Shown here: positions 1 through 4,695 of the stretch, piece by piece | How the letters are laid out: every line of letters begins with the position of its first letter | Position numbering within the stretch: the stretch's first letter is position 1 | From: a virus | Virus record (IMG/VR): IMGVR_UViG_3300042691_044433 | Location: 1 to 22,804 of that record | DNA: 22,804 nucleotides | Strand: one strand, 5' to 3' | Made by a program: the position numbers and the translations under genes | Notes under the pieces: model-generated | Database searches by the model: none | What the model saw: the letters and a program-made list of their open reading frames with translations, nothing else | Told to the model about the DNA's origin: nothing

Positions 1-190
1 CCTTGAAGATGCCGTCGCTGGCAGCCTCCACCTTGTTCAACTCGATCTGGGCAAGGTCACCCTGCTGTGCCATCTCAAGGAGACGCACCTGCATGTCAGC
101 CTTGGCCTTCTCCGCCTGACCCTTGTCGGGGATGACCTTGTCGAGGAGACCCCCGAGGACGGGCAGCAGGGCGGTGACGAGGGGCAACAT
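1..190 (-). CDS. 3TM (GTA-type) phage holin, N-terminal part
   Basis: Only the first 63 codons are in the window; the C-terminal part lies beyond the left edge. The visible protein starts MLPLVTALLPVLGGLLDKVI and continues through a charged stretch rich in Lys, Glu and Gln, ending NKVEAASDGIFK. This layout matches the N-terminus of the 3TM holin family of gene transfer agents and many phages: a hydrophobic start, then 'DKVIPDKGQAEKAK', then 'NKVEAAS' just before the first transmembrane segment. Holins of this family permeabilise the inner membrane at lysis. The membrane segments themselves are not in the window, so the call rests on the N-terminal pattern. The ATG at 190 has a good ribosome binding site (AAGGAG, 6-base spacer) that overlaps the stop of the upstream gene. 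An endolysin might lie beyond the left edge. Confidence 0.72.
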   Translation of the reverse strand, partial: MLPLVTALLPVLGGLLDKVIPDKGQAEKAKADMQVRLLEMAQQGDLAQIELNKVEAASDGIFK

Positions 191-196
191 GGTAGT

Positions 197-202
197 CTCC
201 TT
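197..202 (-). promoter_or_regulatory. Strong Shine-Dalgarno for the 3TM holin gene
   Basis: On the minus strand AAGGAG is followed by six bases and then the ATG at 190. The first two bases are part of the TAA stop of the 75-aa gene. It is one of the few clear ribosome binding sites here, because most junctions are start-stop overlaps. It fixes the holin start and suggests that its translation is initiated independently. Confidence 0.75.
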
Positions 203-428
203 ACTTCCTTACCCCGGAGGGGCTCACGGGCCAGCTCTTCCTAGCAGGACCAGTCTTCTTCTTGGCCATGGTGGCCTTCTGGGCGGGGGTCATCTTGGCG
301 GCAGCGGCGGCAGGACGGCAGGCGGGGTAGCCCCTCTTGGACTTCTCCGCCCCACTCCGGCCACAGGCCTTGCCCGTCTTTACGTCAACCCACTTCTCGC
401 CGAACCACTTCCCCAACCCGCCCTTCAC
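201..428 (-). CDS. Small basic phage protein, KWFxEKWVDV family (75 aa)
   Basis: A 75-residue basic protein beginning MKGGLGKWFGEKWVDVKTGK. It then has CGR (Cys22), GYPACRP (Cys37) and a Lys/Ala-rich segment with KMTPAQKATMAKKKTG. The pattern KWF-EKWVDV, CGR, GYPxCRP, MTxxQ recurs in unannotated small proteins of marine phages and some large eukaryotic viruses. Its function is not known to me. The start is GTG at 428, which makes a GTGA overlap with the preceding gene; the in-frame ATG further upstream would overlap that gene almost completely and its residues do not look like this family. The two Cys could bind metal or form a disulfide, but nothing here decides this. It follows two other tiny basic genes and precedes the holin. 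Confidence 0.7.
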   Translation of the reverse strand: MKGGLGKWFGEKWVDVKTGKACGRSGAEKSKRGYPACRPAAAAAKMTPAQKATMAKKKTGPARKSWPVSPSGVRK

Positions 429-595
429 TTCTTCTTCACGCGGTTGTCCGCGCCTCCCCACGTCCCGCCCTTCTTCTTGTACTCCTTGGCAGCCCACGCA
501 TTGGCATAGGCGCTGGGGTACACGTCGAACTTGGCTTTGGCCGCCGCCTTGGCAGCAGCCCACAGCTTGGGGTTCTTGGGGGTAGACTTGGCCAT
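425..595 (-). CDS. Small basic phage protein, FDVYPSAYANAW family (56 aa)
   Basis: This 56-residue Lys-rich protein reads MAKSTPKNPKLW, an Ala/Lys helix, FDVYPSAYANAWAAKEYKKK, then GGTW and a basic tail NRVKKK. The 'NPxLW...KFxVYPSAYANxW...YKKKGGxW' signature is a recognisable unannotated family in environmental phages and large DNA viruses (DUF5872-like, though I am not certain of the number). No catalytic motif is visible; small size and strong positive charge would suit nucleic-acid or protein binding, which is inference. The ATG at 595 lies one base after the stop of the upstream DUF6321-like gene (TGACATG). Its own TGA overlaps the GTG of the next gene. Another frame is open over the same bases, but it lacks this family signature. 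Confidence 0.75.
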   Translation of the reverse strand: MAKSTPKNPKLWAAAKAAAKAKFDVYPSAYANAWAAKEYKKKGGTWGGADNRVKKK

Positions 596-596
596 G

Positions 597-851
597 TCAG
601 CAGTTCCACGCCCGGAGGGACTTGTTGATGCGGGAGTTGGGATCGTTGGCCGTCTTCGCGGAGGTGAGCTTCTTCTTCATGCCCTTCATGCGGGCACAGA
701 AGCTATCCCGGCGGGGACCACCCTCAGGCTGAGGCGCCTTGAGACCGGGCTTCCCCGGGTTGGCCCTATTGTAGGAGGCGCGGCCCTTGGCATTGAGACC
801 CCCCTTGGGGTTCTTGCCTTCGGCGCGCTGCCACGCGGGGGTCTTAGCCAT
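597..851 (-). CDS. DUF6321-like small basic protein (84 aa)
   Basis: An 84-residue protein with the segment TPAWQRAEGKNPKGGLNAKG, then RASYNR, then DSFCARMKGMKKKLTS, ending NDPNSRINKSLRAWNC. These blocks (WQRxEGKNPxGGLNAKGRAS, SFCARMxGM and a C-terminal R-W-x-C) match the DUF6321 type of phage protein. Cys52 and the terminal Cys84 are conserved-looking and could pair or bind metal. The role is unknown. The start at 851 is favoured because the family begins at the TPAWQR block and because GGAG sits eight bases upstream. An in-frame start farther upstream would add 47 residues of out-of-frame phosphoesterase sequence. Its first eight bases (ATGGCTAA) overlap the end of the metallophosphoesterase gene. 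Confidence 0.8.
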   Translation of the reverse strand: MAKTPAWQRAEGKNPKGGLNAKGRASYNRANPGKPGLKAPQPEGGPRRDSFCARMKGMKKKLTSAKTANDPNSRINKSLRAWNC

Positions 852-1590
852 ATGCCTGCTCCAAGCTGCGGGTGCTGATGAATTCCCAGCCCCCGTGAGG
901 GAAGCCCCCCGACACACCCTTAAGTAGTGTAACCCCGGAGGTCCACATGGACTGGGCTGGCCCAGCATACCCTTCTTTTTGGGTGGGGTCAAGGTAGCAC
1001 CCGGCCACCAGCCCCATCATCTTGTGTTTGCCCTTGCGCACCGCCACGTCCCAGATGTGAGAGTGGCCCATGATGCAAGAGCGGTACTGCTTCTTGAGGA
1101 GGGTGGCGGCGGGGTACTCCCCACCCACGCTCTTCCCCATGACCCCCGTCACGAAGTAGTGGGAGGCTGCCATCCCCTTCACCTCGTACTCCTCAAGGAA
1201 GGGAACTACCTCCCACCCCTGCAGGAAGAGGTTGGCAGTACTAAGGGTACCCTGCAGCTCGGGGACGTTGTCCAGCGCCCTGTCAATGCGGGCCTCGTGG
1301 TTCCCCATGAGGAAGACCTTCTTGCCCTTCCACTCCCCCAAGGTGCGCAGCGCCACGTTGGCAGCCTCGATGTCGGCGGCTACCGTGCGGCCATCGAAGG
1401 AGGCCTTGCGCTTCCCGCTCCCCGTGAGGCTGCTCCCATCGTAGCTGCTGAGGGAGGGCATGTCCGCCAGATCCCCAAGACAGAGGAGCATGTCGGGGGT
1501 GGTGTCCTGCAGGTACTTGAGGAGCCAGCGGAAGCGGCGGGGGTTGACCCCGGGGCGGGCATGGGAGTCCGGCAGGACCAGTATGTTCAC
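844..1590 (-). CDS. Calcineurin-like metallophosphoesterase (248 aa)
   Basis: All the metal-binding blocks of the calcineurin-like phosphoesterase superfamily are present in order: D8-x-H10 (LPDSHAR), GD at 39-40 (LGDLAD), GNHE at 96-99, His144 (ASHYF) and GHSH at 175-178. Such enzymes use two metal ions to hydrolyse phosphomono- or diesters. The version with 'DMPSLSSYD' after the GD motif and the SHYF block is frequent in phages; its substrate is not known to me. The start is GTG at 1590, giving a GTGA overlap with the fusion gene upstream and placing LPDSH directly after a first beta strand. The open frame reaches 1683, but that extension overlaps the fusion gene and has no family sequence. 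It ends the glycan-type cassette, so a phosphorylated sugar, lipid or nucleotide substrate is possible but unproven. Confidence 0.9.
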   Translation of the reverse strand: MNILVLPDSHARPGVNPRRFRWLLKYLQDTTPDMLLCLGDLADMPSLSSYDGSSLTGSGKRKASFDGRTVAADIEAANVALRTLGEWKGKKVFLMGNHEARIDRALDNVPELQGTLSTANLFLQGWEVVPFLEEYEVKGMAASHYFVTGVMGKSVGGEYPAATLLKKQYRSCIMGHSHIWDVAVRKGKHKMMGLVAGCYLDPTQKEGYAGPAQSMWTSGVTLLKGVSGGFPHGGWEFISTRSLEQAYG

Positions 1591-3755
1591 TTGAAGACCT
1601 CCTTGAGGCTGGGCAGATCCTGCTTCTTGTCCCCCAAGATGAGCTTCCAGATGGTGGGTCCCACGCCCTCCCCGTGGCACCACACCCTGATACCCATCTG
1701 ACGGGCATTCTCGAAGAAGTACTGGGCGTCCTGCGAGGCCGCAATGAGTTCCCCGGTACTCCAGAACTTCTTGTCGGTCTGCCCGATGGTGATGTGCATG
1801 TACTTGGGGCGGCCCTGCTCATCCTTGGCCGTCTTGTCGATCTGCCCCTCGGGGTAGCAGAAGTCGAAGCCGAAGAGGTGGAACTCGCTGTACCCCAAGG
1901 ACTGGGCAAGGGAGAGGGCCCTCCACGCAGCACACGTCCCCCCGTTGATGAGGAGGCTGCCCTCCGGGAAGACCTCGCTCTTGATGAGGGCCTGCGTCAT
2001 TGCATGCCAGCCCCACACGTTCTTGGTCTTCGACATCACGTGCTTGGTGACAGAAGGATCCGACATGGAGGCCACCAGCACCTTCGTGCTAGGGGGGATG
2101 TCCTCAAGGAGGTCGGTGCGCTTGATGCCGTGGGTGGAGATCCCATCCACCGCCCGGGGATCCAGCAGGACGAGGTACTCGGGATCCACGCCCCACCCCA
2201 CCACCGTGGGGAGCGAGTGCTTCACCACCGCGATGTCGGCACCCTCGCGCCACATCTTGACGATCTTGTCCTTGCGCTTGTGGATGTCGGGGCCCGCCGA
2301 CACGATGAGGAGCTTCCTGTCGTGGGGCTTCGCCTTGGTGATCCACCTCTTCAGCAGGCCAAGGTTCTCCTTGACGTTGTTGATGATGTGGTCCTTGGGC
2401 ATGCAGTCTTGGGCCGTAACCTTGAGAGGCATGGCGCCCATACCCGCCGGGGGAAGGTCCGGGAGACCCTCACCCACCGCAGCGATGTTGACGATGCCGC
2501 CGCCCTGCACCGCGTCCTTCGACTTGTACACCTTCTTTTCGCGGAGAATGGTGGTGAAGGTGACTTCCACTCCACGGAACTCTGCGGCGGGAATCCCCCC
2601 GGCGTTGTCGGGGGTGTAATAGTCGTCGAAGACCACCACGGGAATGCGCTTGCACATCTCCCAGTCGTGTGCGATGGTCTCCACCGAGTGGCCCCCATCA
2701 AGCCACGCGAAGTCCACGCCGGGCACCTCCCGCAGCGTATCCTTGGTGTCACCCTTGGTGAGGTAGAAGTCGAAGTGCTTGCCCTTCTCCTTCATCGCGA
2801 GGCCGAAAGCGTGGAGCTTTGCCGTCACCTCCTCCAAGGAGAAGTGCTTCTTGACGTTGTGCTCCTTGGCATCGGTGTCCGCTGAGGCTTCCTCGAAGAG
2901 GTCATACCCATGGTAGACAACGTGGTCCCATTTCCCAAACGCAACCTGCGCCATCTGGATGGCCCGATCACCATTCCATGTGCCGGTTTCGAGGATGGTG
3001 CGTGGCATGTAGTGCTGGACGAGAGCCAGCAACTGGTCGTATCGGGTCTTCAACCCGTTGATCACCTTGTTCTTCCGGGCGCCCTTGAGGTGGGTGAAGA
3101 CCTCCTTGAGGGGGCTATTCTCAAAAGCGTCGAGCCCCACGTAGTTGGGGTCCACGAGGTTGACGGCTTCCAGCCCATGCAGCTTGTGCATCTGGAGGAC
3201 GCGCTCGAAGATGAAGGCGTCGGTCCACTCGCTGTAATTGAAGATCTCCCCGCTCATGTACAGGTCGTACATGTCGGCGATGACGGTGCGCCCCTCGTTA
3301 CCGGCGAAGTAGATGAAGCCGGTCTCGCTATAGTTGATGCCCTTGCGCCCGAGGTGGGTGACGTGGCCCTTGCACATCTCGCTGAGCCAAGCGATGGTGA
3401 GGGGCTTGGTGGTGATGACGTCGCCGTCGAGCCAGAGGAAAGGCTCTGGATCCTTGGCGGCATCATGGAGAGCGAAGACCTTTGCGCAGAATTTGAGGGC
3501 GTCGAGTCGGTAGTTGTATCCCTCGGGGGTCTCCCCATTCTTATCCGGGTGCTGGGTGCGGAAGGCGGTGAATCCTTCCACTTCCTCAAGACGTTTCACG
3601 GTGACAGCGCGATGCCCGCACGTGATCTCCGAGGGGTCCATCCCATCCACGTAGATGGTGAGTGAGATGTTGGAGTCCCAGAGGCGGGTTGACTCAAGGA
3701 AATTCTTGCCGTAAAGGTCCCAGCCCTTCGGCCCCCAAGAAGTGACGATCTTCAT
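1587..3755 (-). CDS. Glycosyltransferase / SAM methyltransferase / DUF115 three-domain fusion (722 aa)
   Basis: Three modules can be read. Residues about 1-225 look like a nucleotide-sugar glycosyltransferase with a DxD motif (WLDGD, D110 and D112) and the acceptor-side block 'NYSETGFIYF'. Residues about 235-400 are a class I methyltransferase of the Methyltransf_24 type: motif I E256-TGTWNG, then FAWLDGGHSVET (D353, H356) and FDDYY (377-380). Residues about 475-640 are a DUF115/MptE-like Rossmann domain: LLIVSAGPD (482-490), GGTCAAWRALSLAQSLG (605-621) and HLFGFD (626-631). DUF115 also occurs in Maf-type flagellin glycosylation proteins. Together they suggest building and methylating a glycan, perhaps on virion proteins or the host surface. 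The ATG at 3755 overlaps the stop of the preceding glycosyltransferase (ATGA), and the stop overlaps the phosphoesterase start. No frameshift is seen; the domains form one continuous frame. Confidence 0.85.
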   Translation of the reverse strand: MKIVTSWGPKGWDLYGKNFLESTRLWDSNISLTIYVDGMDPSEITCGHRAVTVKRLEEVEGFTAFRTQHPDKNGETPEGYNYRLDALKFCAKVFALHDAAKDPEPFLWLDGDVITTKPLTIAWLSEMCKGHVTHLGRKGINYSETGFIYFAGNEGRTVIADMYDLYMSGEIFNYSEWTDAFIFERVLQMHKLHGLEAVNLVDPNYVGLDAFENSPLKEVFTHLKGARKNKVINGLKTRYDQLLALVQHYMPRTILETGTWNGDRAIQMAQVAFGKWDHVVYHGYDLFEEASADTDAKEHNVKKHFSLEEVTAKLHAFGLAMKEKGKHFDFYLTKGDTKDTLREVPGVDFAWLDGGHSVETIAHDWEMCKRIPVVVFDDYYTPDNAGGIPAAEFRGVEVTFTTILREKKVYKSKDAVQGGGIVNIAAVGEGLPDLPPAGMGAMPLKVTAQDCMPKDHIINNVKENLGLLKRWITKAKPHDRKLLIVSAGPDIHKRKDKIVKMWREGADIAVVKHSLPTVVGWGVDPEYLVLLDPRAVDGISTHGIKRTDLLEDIPPSTKVLVASMSDPSVTKHVMSKTKNVWGWHAMTQALIKSEVFPEGSLLINGGTCAAWRALSLAQSLGYSEFHLFGFDFCYPEGQIDKTAKDEQGRPKYMHITIGQTDKKFWSTGELIAASQDAQYFFENARQMGIRVWCHGEGVGPTIWKLILGDKKQDLPSLKEVFK

Positions 3756-4513
3756 CGGTAGAGGTCCACCACATGTTTCCAGTTGAAGTACTCATGTTCC
3801 ACCAGCGCCTTCTCCGCATTCCAAGCGGCGGCGTAGGGGACGTCCTTGTAGTTGGGGAACCACGGTCCCCCGTCAGTGAAGTGCACGGCCTTCGGGCTCT
3901 CGTAAGAGTAGCGCGTGGTGGGACTGTGATATGGAAGCCAGTTCCACGTCTCGTCGATTTCCCCTATGGAGTCCGTCCACTCGAAACCGTGCAGCCACGA
4001 CCCCTTCTGTGTGTTGACTGCTTCGAGGTCCAGCTTCCGGCAGTGGGGGTGCATCGGATTCAGAACCATGAGGGAGGACCACAGTTTGCGATGGTACTGT
4101 GTCTGAGCCACCCCATCCATCTTGATGGATTCTTTGGGAGCAAACTTGTGCTTCACCACCGAGACTGCCACATCGGGGTCACAGAATTGGAGCATCTTCT
4201 TGATGTCGTCGAAGAAGATGAAGTCGCAATCCACGAAGACCACAAGGTCCTCGATGCCGTGCCTCTGGGCGATGTGGGGTACGAGGAAGCGCGAAAAGGA
4301 GAACTCCGTAGAGAACGGGCGCCCGTCCCCCACGTCGATCATCTGGTTGCCTTCCCGATAAGATGTGCGCCAATACTTCCCTGCAGCCTTCAGAGAATCC
4401 AGCTTGAGGGGGGTGACGACACAGGGGACGCTACAATGCCGCTTGACGCTATGCGCGGCTACCTTGTAGGCGATGTCCTCCCTAGAGTCATAGCCAATGA
4501 AGATGTGCAGCAT
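3752..4513 (-). CDS. Glycosyltransferase, GT8-like (253 aa)
   Basis: The protein starts MLHIFIGYDSREDIAYKVAA, the usual opening of phage and bacterial GT8-like transferases, and carries a DxD motif in VVFVDCDFIFFDD (D95, D97) that would bind the metal and nucleotide-sugar. A later TDSIGEIDETWNWLPY stretch followed by AVHFTDGGPW resembles the C-terminal HF-G-KPW region of GT8-type enzymes. No signal peptide or membrane segment is visible, so it should act in the cytoplasm. An in-frame TAA lies three codons upstream of the ATG at 4513, which fixes the start. No Shine-Dalgarno precedes it; instead a promoter-like sequence ends right at the ATG. It is the first gene of the cassette and overlaps the next gene by ATGA. 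Donor and acceptor sugars cannot be told from sequence. Confidence 0.85.
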   Translation of the reverse strand: MLHIFIGYDSREDIAYKVAAHSVKRHCSVPCVVTPLKLDSLKAAGKYWRTSYREGNQMIDVGDGRPFSTEFSFSRFLVPHIAQRHGIEDLVVFVDCDFIFFDDIKKMLQFCDPDVAVSVVKHKFAPKESIKMDGVAQTQYHRKLWSSLMVLNPMHPHCRKLDLEAVNTQKGSWLHGFEWTDSIGEIDETWNWLPYHSPTTRYSYESPKAVHFTDGGPWFPNYKDVPYAAAWNAEKALVEHEYFNWKHVVDLYR

Positions 4514-4536
4514 GCATGAATATTAGGGGGCATGCA
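4513..4536. repeat. Inverted repeat flanking the candidate -10 box
   Basis: On the plus strand TGCATG at 4513-4518 and CATGCA at 4531-4536 form a perfect 6-bp inverted repeat with a 12-base loop. The loop contains the putative -10 box, and one arm touches the start codon of the glycosyltransferase. It could be a repressor operator or a small hairpin. There is no following T-run, so it does not look like an intrinsic terminator. A 6-bp repeat can also arise by chance. Confidence 0.4.
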
Positions 4537-4549
4537 CGCGGGGGGTCAA
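4513..4549 (-). promoter_or_regulatory. Candidate sigma70-type promoter giving a leaderless transcript
   Basis: In the only real intergenic gap, the minus strand reads TTGACC (4549-4544), 18 bases, then TAATAT (4525-4520). These match the -35 consensus at 5 of 6 positions and the -10 consensus at 4 of 6. Counting seven bases from the -10 box puts the start of transcription on the A of the ATG at 4513, which would make the glycosyltransferase mRNA leaderless; fittingly, no Shine-Dalgarno is present. The A/T-rich -10 stands out in GC-rich surroundings. The -35 box overlaps the stop codon of the 49-aa gene. The match is by eye only; the phage may use its own or another host sigma factor. Confidence 0.45.
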
Positions 4550-4695
4550 GACCTTTTGTTGAAGAGGTCGAAGAGGGTCTTGATCTTTTCTTCCACCACG
4601 GCCAACCGGTTGTCCATCTTGGCGAGGAGTATGACGAGGGTGACGAAGCCCAGCCCCAAAGGCCAGAGCCTCGATACGATTTCCACAAAGTCCAT
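4546..4695 (-). CDS. Single-pass membrane protein, holin- or spanin-like (49 aa)
   Basis: A short gene translated as MDFVEIVSRLWPLGLGFVTL, then VILLAKMDNRLAVVEEKIKT and LFDLFNKRS. Residues about 9-25 form one hydrophobic membrane segment, and residues 26-45 form a charged amphipathic helix or short coiled coil with heptad-like hydrophobics. Tiny proteins of this design are common among phage lysis or virion-associated genes, but I cannot assign a function. The start is well supported: its ATG shares one base with the TGA of the giant upstream gene (TGATG). Two longer frames over the same bases give Ser/Trp- or Gly/Arg-rich sequences without protein character. It is the last gene before the 32-bp gap and promoter. 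Confidence 0.7.
   Translation of the reverse strand: MDFVEIVSRLWPLGLGFVTLVILLAKMDNRLAVVEEKIKTLFDLFNKRS

Noticed and set aside
201-563. A single 120-aa gene starting at 563 instead of two small genes
   Set aside because: The first 45 residues are an out-of-frame reading of the FDVYPSAYANAW protein. The KWFxEKWVDV family begins at the GTG at 428, which also gives a GTGA overlap.
1674-2885. A plus-strand open frame of 403 codons opposite the fusion gene
   Set aside because: The opposite strand carries three intact catalytic signatures. This frame is Val/His/Leu/Gly-rich with no motif.
4513-4548. A rho-independent terminator in the 32-bp gap
   Set aside because: The inverted repeat is only 6 bp with a 12-base loop and no T-run follows on either strand. 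The promoter reading explains the A/T-rich bases better.
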